Notes: generated from the letters alone by a model not told the origin. 64,000 nt of DNA from Terriglobales bacterium (GCA_035567895.1 DATMPC010000058.1:248001-312000); one strand, 5' to 3'. Shown: positions 1 to 8,614, numbered from the stretch's first letter. Translations and numbers: made by a program.

Positions 1-1284
1 CAGATGAACGTGCATGACTCCGAGAAAGTCATCGGCACACTGGTACAGCAAGGCTACGCGCAAGTGGACACAGTCGAGTCGGCCGACTTGGTGCTCTACA
101 ACACCTGTTCAATCCGCGACAAGGCTGAGCAGAAAGTCTTTCATCGTCTCAACGACTACAAGAAACTCCAGGCGCAGGGCAAGAAGTTCGGCGTGCTTGG
201 TTGCGTCGCTCAGCAGGAAGGCGAAAAGATTTTCGAGCGCGCGCCGCATGTTTCGCTCGTGGCCGGCTCAGCTTCGTATCGCAATCTGTCCCAGATGCTG
301 GTGCAGATCGAAGCAGGGGAGCGGCGTGTAACCGGACTCGACGACCGCCAGACCGATCAGACCTTCGATACTCCTTTCACCGTCCGCACGAATCCGTACC
401 GTGGCTACATCACCATCATCGAAGGATGCGACAAGTTCTGCGCGTACTGCGTGGTTCCTTATACGCGCGGCAAAGAGCGCAGCCGCACATCGGAGTCGGT
501 GCTTGAAGAAGCCCAACGTCTTGCTGACAGCGGATACAGCGAGATTCAGCTCCTCGGACAAAACGTGAACTCTTACCGTGATCCGACTGGTGAGAAGACA
601 TTTGCGGAATTACTCATCGCCATCGCCGGAGTGCCTGGAATCCGCCGCGTGCGCTTTACGACATCGCACCCGCGTGACTTTACGAAAGACATCGTTGAAG
701 CGATTGAAGCAACGCCCGCCCTCTGCGATCACGTTCATTTGCCGGTACAGAGCGGCTCGAGTCGTGTGCTGAAGGCCATGCTTCGCGAATACACCCGCGA
801 AGATTATCTCGAGCGTATTTCGTGGATGAAAGCTGCCAGGCGGCAAATCAGCTTGACTACCGACATCATTGTCGGTTTTCCCGGCGAAACCGAGCAGGAG
901 TTTGAAGAGACAATCATGCTGCTGCAAGAGGTCGGCTACGACGGAGTGTTCTCATTCAAGTACTCGCCACGTCCAAACACGCCCGCCATTCGTATGTCAG
1001 ATAGTATCCCCGACGACGAAAAGTCGAAGCGATTAAGCGTTCTTCAAGAGCGACAAAGGGAGATTCAGCGGGTTAATTACGAGAAGCACATCGGGGAAGT
1101 CATGGAAGTAATGGTTGAAGGGCGAAATGAGGCCCGAGGGCAAATGATCGGACGCAGCACGCAAAATAAAACCGTGAATTTCACCACCACTTCGCCCATA
1201 CTTCCGGCGACTGGAAGTTACGCCCGGGTACTGGTAACAAAGAGCTTCCCAAACAGTCTCGTAGGCGAGATGGTGATGAACTAG
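1..1284 (+). CDS. miaB: tRNA-2-methylthio-N6-dimethylallyladenosine synthase MiaB (5' partial)
   Basis: Radical SAM methylthiotransferase that turns i6A37 into ms2i6A37 in tRNAs reading UNN codons. The frame is open from base 1. The first visible ATG follows a Gln codon and belongs to the internal CQMN-type motif of the N-terminal MTTase domain, so the true start lies upstream of the window. Visible are the N-terminal cluster cysteines (NTCSIRDKAEQKV, GCVAQQEG), the radical SAM CxxxCxxC in EGCDKFCAYCVVPYTRG, and a C-terminal TRAM domain (roughly the last 65 residues, with GRSTQNKTVNF). Only about 15-20 residues are likely missing. The DUF151 gene follows 92 bp downstream on the same strand. 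Confidence 0.96.
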   Translation, partial: QMNVHDSEKVIGTLVQQGYAQVDTVESADLVLYNTCSIRDKAEQKVFHRLNDYKKLQAQGKKFGVLGCVAQQEGEKIFERAPHVSLVAGSASYRNLSQMLVQIEAGERRVTGLDDRQTDQTFDTPFTVRTNPYRGYITIIEGCDKFCAYCVVPYTRGKERSRTSESVLEEAQRLADSGYSEIQLLGQNVNSYRDPTGEKTFAELLIAIAGVPGIRRVRFTTSHPRDFTKDIVEAIEATPALCDHVHLPVQSGSSRVLKAMLREYTREDYLERISWMKAARRQISLTTDIIVGFPGETEQEFEETIMLLQEVGYDGVFSFKYSPRPNTPAIRMSDSIPDDEKSKRLSVLQERQREIQRVNYEKHIGEVMEVMVEGRNEARGQMIGRSTQNKTVNFTTTSPILPATGSYARVLVTKSFPNSLVGEMVMN

Positions 1285-1376
1285 CCAATTGGCGGGTGCT
1301 GACTTGCCGGGACGCTGATATTGATTACGGATCGGTAGGCGCTCCTGACCAGCCAGAGGCACGACGGAGGTCATAG

Positions 1377-1862
1377 ATGGAAGTCGAGATGAAGATTCGC
1401 GGGTTGATGATGGATCCCGTCACCAACATGCCGATCGTCGTGCTGAAAGACCCGTCGGGCGACGCGGTCCTGCCGATCTGGGTGGGAATTTACGAAGCCA
1501 ATGCCATCGCGCTCGAGATTGAGAAAGTCGCTACGCCGCGTCCCATGACGCACGATCTGATTAAGAACGTTCTCACCGGGCTTGATTCCAAGGTCCACAA
1601 AGTAGTCGTGACTGAGCTACGCGACGACACCTTCTTCGCGGTTATCTGGATTGAAAGGGAAGGCCGCTTTATAAGCGTAGATTCCCGACCGTCCGACGCG
1701 CTGGCCGTCGCCATGCGCCTCGATTGTCCCATCTTCGTCGAGGACGAGGTGCTGAAGTCCTCCAAGCTGGCTGCTACCGTCTCTGATCGAGTCTCTAACG
1801 AAGAGGTGCGAAAGCTGCTCGAGAACATGAACGACGAGGACTTCGGTCGCTACAAGATGTGA
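1377..1862 (+). CDS. Bifunctional nuclease (BFN/DUF151) domain protein
   Basis: A 161-residue protein that is almost entirely the DUF151 or bifunctional-nuclease domain. Landmarks are PIWVGIYEANAIALEIE near residue 35, TPRPMTHDL near 54, and SRPSDALAVAMR near 102. The family is named after a plant protein reported to have RNase and DNase activity; the bacterial role is not settled. A GGAGG at 1366-1370 sits 6 nt before the ATG and fixes the start. An in-frame ATG four codons later is less well placed. The gene may share a transcript with miaB upstream. The acidic tail (about 25 residues after SKLAATVSD) is typical of bacterial members. Confidence 0.88.
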   Translation: MEVEMKIRGLMMDPVTNMPIVVLKDPSGDAVLPIWVGIYEANAIALEIEKVATPRPMTHDLIKNVLTGLDSKVHKVVVTELRDDTFFAVIWIEREGRFISVDSRPSDALAVAMRLDCPIFVEDEVLKSSKLAATVSDRVSNEEVRKLLENMNDEDFGRYKM

Positions 1863-1918
1863 AGTAGCTGCTGGCTTCTGGCTCCTGGCTGCTGGCAAAA
1901 TAAGGCACCCACCGCGCT

Positions 1919-2091
1919 GTCATCCTGAGCCCCTCTTTTGGGCGAAGGGATCTCCCGGAATGCGTCGAACTCGTCTGCACTCGCGCGGCATTTCGGCGAA
2001 GAACCGGTATTCTCGTGAAAGAGCCGCACCGGCAGCAATCGAGTCTGAAAATGTCGGGGGAGATCCTTCGCAAAACCCGGCTCAGGATGAC
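1919..2091. repeat. Long imperfect inverted repeat, gtcat...atgac type
   Basis: The ends gtcatcctgagcc (1919-1931) and ggctcaggatgac (2079-2091) are exact reverse complements. A second nested pair (gggatctccc near 1949 and gggggagatcc near 2055) is nearly complementary. The interior has no convincing ORF. The same end motif recurs at 8615-8713, 9479-9673 and 34274-34445, so this is an interspersed palindromic element, possibly MITE- or REP-like. It follows a stop codon and could end transcription, but no U-tract is seen. Confidence 0.7.
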
Positions 2092-2128
2092 AATTCTCGA
2101 ATTACTCACTGCTTAAGACCTAAGAGCC

Positions 2129-2443
2129 ATGGATTCTTCCGAGATTCTTCAATCCCTGTATCTAGCCGGCTTCGAACTCCAGACCTTCGACCGTTTTCCC
2201 CGAGCGATTGGCGTGATCAAAGGGAACTGCATCGCGCTCCTTGAGCCTGCTGCTACCGGCCTGCGCTTCATTGGAAGGCCCGGGTGGCGTCTGGGCGAAG
2301 CCTTAGGGGTGCTCACCACTAAGGGTGCTCAGCAGGTCTTTCAGGCCAAGGATCAATTCGTAGAGGCGACTCCAGAGCGGCTTAAGCAATTGCAGGAGTT
2401 TGAGGCCGAACTGGAGGCCTTTCTAAGCCCGAAGCCTAATTGA
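2129..2443 (+). CDS. Conserved hypothetical protein, 104 aa
   Basis: I do not recognise a named family. The protein is soluble, with no signal peptide or membrane segment. The N-terminal 45 residues alternate hydrophobic and polar positions (GFELQTFDRFPRAIGVIKG) and suggest a small beta-rich fold. The C-terminal 30 residues are charged and helical (TPERLKQLQEFEAELEAFL). The ATG follows the 1919-2091 repeat by 37 bp and has no strong Shine-Dalgarno. Codon usage matches the neighbours and the frame is closed by TGA at 2441-2443. It is probably a real lineage-specific gene. Confidence 0.6.
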   Translation: MDSSEILQSLYLAGFELQTFDRFPRAIGVIKGNCIALLEPAATGLRFIGRPGWRLGEALGVLTTKGAQQVFQAKDQFVEATPERLKQLQEFEAELEAFLSPKPN

Positions 2444-2755
2444 TAGCGTCGAGCACCTGGGATCACGTAAGTGCGAGGCCTGGAGGGCCGATTGCCAAAC
2501 GTGAGCCCAGCGGCGGGAGCCCTGGGTTGTGAGTCGGTACCAATGAGCCGAGGGCTGGAGGCGCGGTACCGGGTCTGTTCAGGAAGAATGCACTCGGGAG
2601 TTCAATTTTGATCCGCGGTGTAGCGGCGACACGGCTCGTTTGGTGGCCGTAACCGATGTCCCAGCGCTTCCGCGACTGGGCTGACGTTTGGCAGCCGGGC
2701 CTCCGGCCCTCGATGCATAGCGTCCACTTAAGACGCTTTGACAGCCGACAGCCGT
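2444..2755. other. Gene-free stretch with GC-rich inverted motif
   Basis: No ORF here looks like a protein. A GC-rich motif (ggcctggagggccg near 2479) is echoed by an inverted relative (cgggcctccggccctcg near 2696). This suggests a worn copy of an interspersed repeat. The long minus-strand reading frame across 2463-2939 is low-complexity and overlaps a better minus-strand gene. Confidence 0.45.
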
Positions 2756-2956
2756 CTACACGCGCCCAGGAGAACTTACCAGGCGGACCGGTAGGGTGAC
2801 GATTGCCCAAAGAAGTTTCAGGACGCCGTCGACCGCGACTCCAACGATTCGAAACGGCAGCAAGAGCAGCCAAACTAGCGGATAAAGCAAAAGTGCCAGC
2901 AGAGCGAGCGGCCAACAAAGCACCAGCAAGATGCACCACAGGACGAATGTCAGCAA
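2756..2956 (-). CDS. Small hydrophobic membrane protein, 66 aa
   Basis: The product is nearly all membrane: two strongly hydrophobic stretches (LWCILLVLCWPLALLALLLY and a second around PLVWLLLLPFRIVGVAVDG), then a third amphipathic stretch ending in VTLPVRLV. I chose the TTG at 2954-2956 because an AGGAG-like site lies about 8 nt upstream. The ATG at 3035-3037 would add a 27-residue polar leader with no homology-like character. The function is unknown. The pattern of alternating Leu/Trp/Pro segments resembles short conserved membrane proteins found in Acidobacteriota. Confidence 0.55.
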   Translation of the reverse strand: MLTFVLWCILLVLCWPLALLALLLYPLVWLLLLPFRIVGVAVDGVLKLLWAIVTLPVRLVSSPGRV

Positions 2957-3056
2957 GGCTAGATCTCCTGGGCAGAAATACGGCAGAGAAGCCGTGGAAG
3001 TTCCTGATAGAAGGAACACAGACCGTCGGGAAGTCACGCGTATTTACGAGGTCAGT

Positions 3057-3088
3057 GTCCGTAGTTAACAGAATATCTGTTATCGGAC
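3057..3088. promoter_or_regulatory. Perfect dyad AACAGA-N3-TCTGTT
   Basis: AACAGA (3067-3072) and TCTGTT (3076-3081) form a perfect dyad with a 3-nt centre, flanked by GTCCG (3057-3061) and CGGAC (3084-3088), which are also complementary. It lies about 100 bp upstream of the small membrane gene at 2756-2956 and downstream of the acyl-carrier-like pseudogene. It could be a repressor operator or the stem of a terminator. There is no U-tract on either side, which favours a protein-binding site. Confidence 0.35.
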
Positions 3089-3109
3089 ATTACATATGGG
3101 GGGGTTCAG

Positions 3110-3333
3110 TCAATCGAAATCCTCACGAATGCCGAGCTGATCGCTGATGATTTGCCGGAGCTTCGATCGGATATCCTCCCGGCCCACCGCAGGAACCCTG
3201 CCTTTAAGTCTCTTTTCCACTACGTCACATAACAGACGCGGGGGCCGAGCCGCGGCCGCTTCTTCGTCGATTTATCTGAATGTCGAAGCCTTTCCTCGAC
3301 TGCCATCACGAGCTCCACGAGATCGAGTCCCAT
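3110..3333 (-). pseudogene. Acyl-carrier-protein-like gene with two frameshifts
   Basis: Read on the minus strand from the ATG at 3331-3333, the first frame gives MGLDLVELVMAVEER. A one-base shift gives FDIQIN, and a second one-base shift restores DEEAAAARPPRLLCDVVEKR, which continues to DQLGIREDFD and a TGA at 3110-3112. Removing two extra bases yields a 73-residue protein resembling acyl-carrier-like proteins (GLDxVELVMAVEE... DEEAA... LCDVVEKRL). The usual Ser attachment residue in the GLDS-type motif is Leu here. The gene lies 15 bp downstream of vapC on the same strand. It may be a decayed gene, or two sequencing indels may have hidden an intact one. Confidence 0.5.
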
Positions 3334-3348
3334 CTTTTTGGATTCAGG

Positions 3349-3762
3349 CTAGCGTTTTGTGCTCTCTAAACGGATTAGTTTCAACTCGGCTTTGATAGCC
3401 TCGAACTCAGGATCGGCGGTAACTAGCGTGGCCCTTCTGCTGATCGCGAGACTCGCCGCGAAACAATCAGCAAGGCTTCCATTAAATCGACACCGGAGGT
3501 CGCCGGCCGCCTCGGCGTGTGCCTGACCTGCGGGCACGATTTCAACTCCCTGGGATAACTGATCAAGCAGCTCGACTGCTTGCTCGGCACCATGACGTCG
3601 GATGAGCACGTTCCGGCATTCTGCCCAGTTAACAGCGGAGATAAGCGCCCTAGCGTCCCCAGAGGCTACTTCTTGGAACACTTTGCGTACTCTCGAGGCA
3701 TCCGGGCTGTTGCGGATGTAAATGATGATGGCACTGCTGTCGAGAACGTACTGTCTGATCAC
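3349..3762 (-). CDS. vapC: PIN-domain toxin VapC
   Basis: A 137-residue PIN-domain ribonuclease, expected to be the toxin of a type II toxin-antitoxin pair that cleaves tRNA or rRNA. The acidic Mg-binding residues are in place: Asp in VLDSSAII (about residue 8), Glu in NWAECRNVL (about 47), Asp in SLADCFAASLA (about 97) and Asp in TADPEF (about 116). The start overlaps the stop of the antitoxin gene by 4 bp, the usual coupled order of antitoxin then toxin. The target RNA cannot be told from sequence. Confidence 0.88.
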   Translation of the reverse strand: MIRQYVLDSSAIIIYIRNSPDASRVRKVFQEVASGDARALISAVNWAECRNVLIRRHGAEQAVELLDQLSQGVEIVPAGQAHAEAAGDLRCRFNGSLADCFAASLAISRRATLVTADPEFEAIKAELKLIRLESTKR

Positions 3763-4028
3763 AGCTTCTCAAGCCACTCTAAGCGACTTCGTTCGCGCTT
3801 TCGGTCTTCCTTGAGAAGCTCAAGCTCTCCCTTGTCCTTCAAAGCTCCCTGAAGTTTGAAGATGTTCTCAAACGTCTGCTTCTCAAGGACTAACCGGCCG
3901 TTGCTTTCGGTAAAGATCACGTCCGTGCCTGGTTTGAATCCGAAGCGCTCTCGCACCTCGGCCGGGATTACCAGCTGTCCTTTCGAACTCACGCGGCTCC
4001 GATAAGTCGAACCCATAGTTACCAGCAT
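3759..4028 (-). CDS. vapB: AbrB/SpoVT-type antitoxin VapB
   Basis: An 89-residue antitoxin. The N-terminal half is an AbrB or MazE-like swapped-hairpin DNA-binding domain (SRVSSKGQLVIPAEVRERFG, then PGTDVIFTESNGRLVLE). The C-terminal half is charged and helical (KDKGELELLKEDRKRERSR), as expected for the tail that wraps and blocks the toxin. In this family the antitoxin, alone or with VapC, usually represses its own promoter. Two ATGs compete (4026-4028 and 4014-4016) and neither has a good ribosome site. The shorter form would begin MGSTYRSRV, common for the family. Confidence 0.86.
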   Translation of the reverse strand: MLVTMGSTYRSRVSSKGQLVIPAEVRERFGFKPGTDVIFTESNGRLVLEKQTFENIFKLQGALKDKGELELLKEDRKRERSRLEWLEKL

Positions 4029-4064
4029 CTTACCATGAAGTAAGACGAATACGACGCCCTCTTT

Positions 4065-4973
4065 TCAGGCTGCTCTCAATACCACTTTAGGTTGAAACAG
4101 TGTTCCGGCGATTCGGCTCGCTATGGCGATCAGCTCTTCCTGACCTAGAAACACCTTCACTTGCCGAGCTCCCGAGAACTCCGGAAGGTTCACGGCGCGG
4201 CCATTTCCTATAAGGCCAGCGGTTTCGTCGTTCACTGTCACGGATGGGATCTGCGGCAGAATTTGCCTGGGATGTAAAGATACCGTGGAGAGCAAGTCCG
4301 GCAACTTTCCTTCGTGGGATAAACCGTTGTTCTTGATTTCGGCTAACCGGTCGAGGGTTACAGCCTGATCCAATGTGAACTCCCCAGAACGCGTTCGGCG
4401 CAGCTCTGCTAAATGGGCTCCGACTTCCAGCTTTTGCCCGAGTTCGTGTGCGAGTGCCCGAACGTAAGTCCCGGAGCTCACTTCGGCTGTGAAGGATGCG
4501 CGATCTGCTTCAACATTGTGAATCTCAAATCGATGAACTAAGACTCGAACTTTCTTAAGTTCAACTTCGCGATCTTTGCGCGCCAGTTTGTAGGCTGGGA
4601 CTCCACCGATCTTCTTGGCGGAAAACTTAGGCGGCTGTTGCTCAATGTCACCACTGAGTTCTTGAGCAACTTTCTGTAATTCTTCAAGTGGAACTTTAAC
4701 TGGCTGTGGCGGCCCGAGAGGCTCTCCGTCGGCATCCCAGGTATCGGTGGCGAAGCCCAGACGAATTACTCCTTCGTAGGTCTTGTCTGCCGCCGTATAG
4801 AACTGTGCCAGGCGCGTATAGCGTCCGGTAAGAAGCGGCAGGACGCCGGTCGCCAGAGGATCGAGTGTTCCCAGGTGTCCGACGGATCGTTCGCCGAGTA
4901 AACGACGCACTCGCGCGACTACGTCATGAGACGTCAGGCCTGCGGGTTTGTCGATTACGAGAACGGCGTCCAT
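4065..4973 (-). CDS. truB: tRNA pseudouridine(55) synthase TruB
   Basis: Makes pseudouridine 55 in the T-loop of tRNAs. From the ATG at 4971-4973 the protein is 302 residues and begins MDAVLVIDKPAGLTSHDVV, the family's normal N-terminus; the frame runs open further upstream but that part is low-complexity and overlaps the divergent rhomboid gene. The catalytic Asp is in GHLGTLDPLATGVLPLLTG (about residue 42). Later motifs include PPKFSAKKIGGVPAYKLAR and SSGTYVRALAHELG. A C-terminal PUA-like portion follows. It is transcribed divergently from the rhomboid gene, 93 bp away. Confidence 0.96.
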   Translation of the reverse strand: MDAVLVIDKPAGLTSHDVVARVRRLLGERSVGHLGTLDPLATGVLPLLTGRYTRLAQFYTAADKTYEGVIRLGFATDTWDADGEPLGPPQPVKVPLEELQKVAQELSGDIEQQPPKFSAKKIGGVPAYKLARKDREVELKKVRVLVHRFEIHNVEADRASFTAEVSSGTYVRALAHELGQKLEVGAHLAELRRTRSGEFTLDQAVTLDRLAEIKNNGLSHEGKLPDLLSTVSLHPRQILPQIPSVTVNDETAGLIGNGRAVNLPEFSGARQVKVFLGQEELIAIASRIAGTLFQPKVVLRAA

Positions 4974-5066
4974 TGTGCGTTTGTTATTGTGTTCTGTTGC
5001 CTTGTGACTAGTGGCAAAGACATTCGTGGCCAGAAATTCCCTCACGTCCGCAAACTCTGATTTCTT

Positions 5067-5783
5067 ATGATACCGATTAAGGATGACACGCCGACTTACT
5101 CGACGCCTTACATCAACTACCTGCTGATTGCGCTGAATACGCTCGTGTTCCTGTTTGAGGTTTTTGCGCTGAATCCACAGACGCGCAATGCGTTTGTGTT
5201 TCAGTTTGGAGTTGAGCCGATTCGCGTTCTCGCCGGGCTGGGGCTGGCGAATGCCCATGTACCGAACCCGTCGGCGCTGCCGCTGTTTACATCTATGTTC
5301 TTGCACGCCTCATGGCTGCACTTGATCGGCAATATGTGGGTGCTCTGGATCTTCGGTGACAACATCGAAGACTACCTCGGACATTTCGGGTACATCGTGT
5401 TTTACCTCGTCAGCGGGCTGGCAGCTTCGTTGCTTCACATTTTCCTGAACGCCGACTCCACCGTGCCGAGCGTCGGAGCCAGTGGCGCGATTGCCGGCGT
5501 GATGGGCGCCTACTTTCTGCTCTTCCCTTCTGCGCGCGTTTTAACTCTCGTACCGCTAATCATCTTCTTCACCTTCGTGTGGCTGCCGGCCTGGATTGTC
5601 TTGGGCTACTGGTTTGTACTTCAGTTCCTAAGTGGTGCGGCGACGGCCATCGCTTACTCGAGCAGCACACGCGGTGGCGGTGGGATCGCGTTCTGGGCAC
5701 ACGTCGGAGGCTTCGTGGCTGGGGTCGTGATGATCAAGCTGTTGCCGAAACGAATGCGCCAGAGGTCGCGATACGTCTACTAG
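5067..5783 (+). CDS. Rhomboid family intramembrane serine protease
   Basis: A 238-residue membrane protease with about six or seven transmembrane segments. The catalytic Ser is in SVGASGAIAGVMG (about residue 143) and the catalytic His in FWAHVGGFVAG (about 212). The substrate-side HxxxN motif is visible in HLIGNMWVLW. Rhomboids cut membrane proteins within or near a transmembrane helix; the substrate here is unknown. The ATG begins MIPIKDDTPT, the usual start of this bacterial subgroup. The gene diverges from truB. Confidence 0.93.
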   Translation: MIPIKDDTPTYSTPYINYLLIALNTLVFLFEVFALNPQTRNAFVFQFGVEPIRVLAGLGLANAHVPNPSALPLFTSMFLHASWLHLIGNMWVLWIFGDNIEDYLGHFGYIVFYLVSGLAASLLHIFLNADSTVPSVGASGAIAGVMGAYFLLFPSARVLTLVPLIIFFTFVWLPAWIVLGYWFVLQFLSGAATAIAYSSSTRGGGGIAFWAHVGGFVAGVVMIKLLPKRMRQRSRYVY

Positions 5784-5794
5784 GATTTAAGGAC

Positions 5795-5921
5795 GGCCTC
5801 GCGCCCTCGCGCGGGTGTTTGTCGGCAAATCGAAGGTTCGGGGAGGGCGAGTTCTCGGTCGGTTGACTTGGACAAGAGATTTCTCGTCCCATAGCCAAAA
5901 CCTGCGCGAGGGCGCGAGGCC
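5795..5921. repeat. Perfect 18-bp inverted repeat, GC-rich
   Basis: Positions 5795-5812 (ggcctcgcgccctcgcgc) and 5904-5921 are exact reverse complements, 91 bp apart. Outer bases also pair partly (ttaaggac near 5787 and gtccttcaa near 5935). The surrounding 330-bp gap between the rhomboid and permease genes has no convincing ORF. It is probably an interspersed palindromic element of a different type from the gtcat family. Confidence 0.6.
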
Positions 5922-6113
5922 GGTCCTCTACTCCGTCCTTCAAATGGAACACGATCCGCGGGATTGTTCCCAACCTGTCCGCTATCGCACAGCACATTTC
6001 ATCGGTGCGCATGGCAAGACTGCTGGACGACCCTAGCCAAGTCCTAAGCTCCTCATATTTCAGAGTTTTTCTCAAGCGCTCTGCGGCGACAGACTTGCAC
6101 TGATAAGCAGTCA

Positions 6114-8606
6114 ATGGACACGCTAATGCAGGATCTGCGCTTTGGATTCCGGCAATTGCGCCGTACCCCAGCCTTTGCCGTAGTCGCGATCTTGACGCTG
6201 GCGCTCGGGATCGGCGCGAACACGGCGATTTTCAGCGTGATGAACGCGGTGTTGTTGCGTGCGCTGCCGGGATCGAATCCTGATCGACTTGTATATCTCC
6301 ACTACCAGGATCAGCCCGAGCGCACGGCGCAAACCGGATACGACGACGCTTCCATATCGCAGCCGGTCTTCGAACAGCTTCGCCAGGAACATCGCGTATT
6401 CAGCGATCTGATGGCTTTCGTTCCTCTTTCGGCGGGCAAGATCGGGATCCGTTTTGGGGATGATCTCCAACAGGGCCGCGGCGACATGGTGAGCGGAAAC
6501 TTCTTTTCGGGACTCGGAGTTCGCGCGGCGATTGGTCGAACTTTCAGTCTGGACGACGAGAAGAATCACACGCAAACCGCCGTCTTGAGCTATGCCTACT
6601 GGACGACGCGGTTCAATCGCGATACTCAGGTCATCGGGCAAACGCTGTACGTTAAGGCCGTTCCCTTCACGATCGTGGGCGTTGCGGCTCCTGGATTCAC
6701 CGGACTGGAGCGCAAAACTGCAGTCGACGTTTGGGTTCCATTTCAGAACCGTCCGGACGTCAAGCCCTGGGGGGCCTCACCTCAGGAGCCGACATCGATG
6801 TATGGCAGCCCGGATTGGTTCTTCCTGATGATGATCGGACGCCTGAATCCGGGAATCACAGAGCAGCAGGCGCTTGCCCAGATCAACTCTCAGTATCGAA
6901 GTATCGTCGAGCAGACGTTAGGCAAACAGACCAAGGCTGAAAACAAGATCGAGCTTTACTTCACTCCTGCGCGCGGCATTGAAGGTCTCAACAGCGAGTA
7001 CAAGCAGCCGCTCTACATGCTGATGGGCATGGTGGTTCTGATCCTGGTGATCGCATGCGGGAACGTGGCGATGCTTATGATTGCGCGCAACGCCTCGCGC
7101 AGCCGCGAGTTTAGCGTGCGAGTTGCGTTGGGGGGTAGTCGAGGACAGATCCTGCGCCAGTTGCTGATAGAAAGCATGGTGCTTGTATCGGGCGGAGCGT
7201 TGCTCGGCTGGCTCTTTGCGCAGTGGGCAACCGCCGCGCTCGCAAGCTGGTCGGAGCTGCAAGCTAGCCTTGCTCCTGATGGAAAAGTTCTGCTGTTCAC
7301 TGTAGCCATCTCCGCCGTCGCGGCTTTGCTGTTTGGACTGGCTCCCCTACGGAGCGCGACGAGCGCACCTGTGGCTCTGGCGCTGAAGAACTCTGCGCTC
7401 AGCTCACAACAGGACAAGGAAAAAGTGCGCAGTGGGAAACTTGTAGTCGCGCTGCAGATGTCGCTCTGCCTGGTGCTTCTCGTAGGAGCCGGACTGCTGT
7501 TGCGCACGCTGCAGAATCTAGGACGTGCCAATTTGGGATTCCGCGCCTCCGGCTTGCTGGTCTTCGGCATCGATCCTCCGGCCGGCATCAGAGGAGATCA
7601 GCAGGTCGCGCAGTTCTATACCACCCTCCTGGAGCGGCTGAAGACCATTCCGGCGGTCGAGTCTGCGACCGTCATGGGGAATCGTATCGGTGCAGGCTGG
7701 AGCAATAATACCGGAGTGCACGTGGATGGAGCCGATCCCACGCCGGGAAAGTTTCCTGCAGTGAGATGGAATCCAGTTGGTCCGGATTATTTTCGAGTCC
7801 TTGGGGCGCAGTTGCAGCTTGGTCGAGACATCAGCCTGGCTGACACCGCTGCTTCACCGCGAGTTGCAATCGTGAACCAGACGTTTATCGACCGATATCT
7901 CGCTGGGCGCAGCCCGCTCGGGCACCAGATTGCCCTGGAGACGTATGGCGACAAATTTGGCGAGCCGTATTCGATTGTCGGCGTAGTTCCCGATGTGAAG
8001 TACACGGCTGTGCGAGAGAAGGCCCGACCGATGGCTTGGGTGCCGTATACGCAGGTTCCAGGCGCTTCGACCATGCAAGTGGAGCTGCGGGCAAAGGAGA
8101 ATCCGGCTTACCTGCTGGATGACGCTCGCAGAATTGTGCGAGAGTTTGGTCCGGACATTCCACTTTTGGAACCGATGACACAAACGGAGCAGTTGCAGGA
8201 GTCGTATTCCAGTGAGCAACTGTTCTCCCGCCTCGCTGTCTTCTTCGGCGCGCTGGCTGCTTTTCTCGTAGCCATTGGACTGTATGGAACTCTTGCTTAT
8301 CGCGTGAGCCGCCGCACTGCCGAAATCGGAGTGCGCATGGCGCTGGGTGCACAGAGGAAGCAAGTGCTATGGATGATCTTGCGTGAGAGTCTGGTCATGG
8401 CCGTCGTAGGAATAGGTGTCGGACTTCCACTGGCGTTCGCTGGAGCGCGCTTGCTCAAATCGATGCTGTTCGGTCTGAGTCCGTCCGATCCGTTGACATT
8501 CTTGCTGGCCCTGCTTGGCATCGCCGGTGTGGCCTTGATTTCGGCATTGCTGCCGGCGCGTCGGGCGTCATCGGTCGACCCGATGGTGGCGCTTAGGTAT
8601 GAGTGA
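6114..8606 (+). CDS. Orphan ABC-type permease of the FtsX/MacB family (ADOP type)
   Basis: An 830-residue permease with two MacB periplasmic-core plus FtsX halves fused in one chain. The N-terminus MQDLRFGFRQLRRTPAFAVVAILTLALGIGANTAIFSV is split around the first membrane helix. Further helices lie near residues 300, 355, 400, 440, 710, 760 and 800. The C-terminus PARRASSVDPMVALRYE is the usual ending. No ATPase gene is adjacent, which fits the acidobacterial duplicated orphan permeases. The substrate is unknown. ATG 6114 was kept; an ATG four codons later (MQDLRFG) is an equally plausible start. Confidence 0.9.
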   Translation: MDTLMQDLRFGFRQLRRTPAFAVVAILTLALGIGANTAIFSVMNAVLLRALPGSNPDRLVYLHYQDQPERTAQTGYDDASISQPVFEQLRQEHRVFSDLMAFVPLSAGKIGIRFGDDLQQGRGDMVSGNFFSGLGVRAAIGRTFSLDDEKNHTQTAVLSYAYWTTRFNRDTQVIGQTLYVKAVPFTIVGVAAPGFTGLERKTAVDVWVPFQNRPDVKPWGASPQEPTSMYGSPDWFFLMMIGRLNPGITEQQALAQINSQYRSIVEQTLGKQTKAENKIELYFTPARGIEGLNSEYKQPLYMLMGMVVLILVIACGNVAMLMIARNASRSREFSVRVALGGSRGQILRQLLIESMVLVSGGALLGWLFAQWATAALASWSELQASLAPDGKVLLFTVAISAVAALLFGLAPLRSATSAPVALALKNSALSSQQDKEKVRSGKLVVALQMSLCLVLLVGAGLLLRTLQNLGRANLGFRASGLLVFGIDPPAGIRGDQQVAQFYTTLLERLKTIPAVESATVMGNRIGAGWSNNTGVHVDGADPTPGKFPAVRWNPVGPDYFRVLGAQLQLGRDISLADTAASPRVAIVNQTFIDRYLAGRSPLGHQIALETYGDKFGEPYSIVGVVPDVKYTAVREKARPMAWVPYTQVPGASTMQVELRAKENPAYLLDDARRIVREFGPDIPLLEPMTQTEQLQESYSSEQLFSRLAVFFGALAAFLVAIGLYGTLAYRVSRRTAEIGVRMALGAQRKQVLWMILRESLVMAVVGIGVGLPLAFAGARLLKSMLFGLSPSDPLTFLLALLGIAGVALISALLPARRASSVDPMVALRYE

Positions 8607-8614
8607 GCTGTCCT

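Noticed and set aside
2463-2939. 158-codon minus-strand open frame
   Set aside because: Low-complexity composition, overlaps the better-supported small membrane gene at 2756-2956 in another frame, and covers a decayed repeat.
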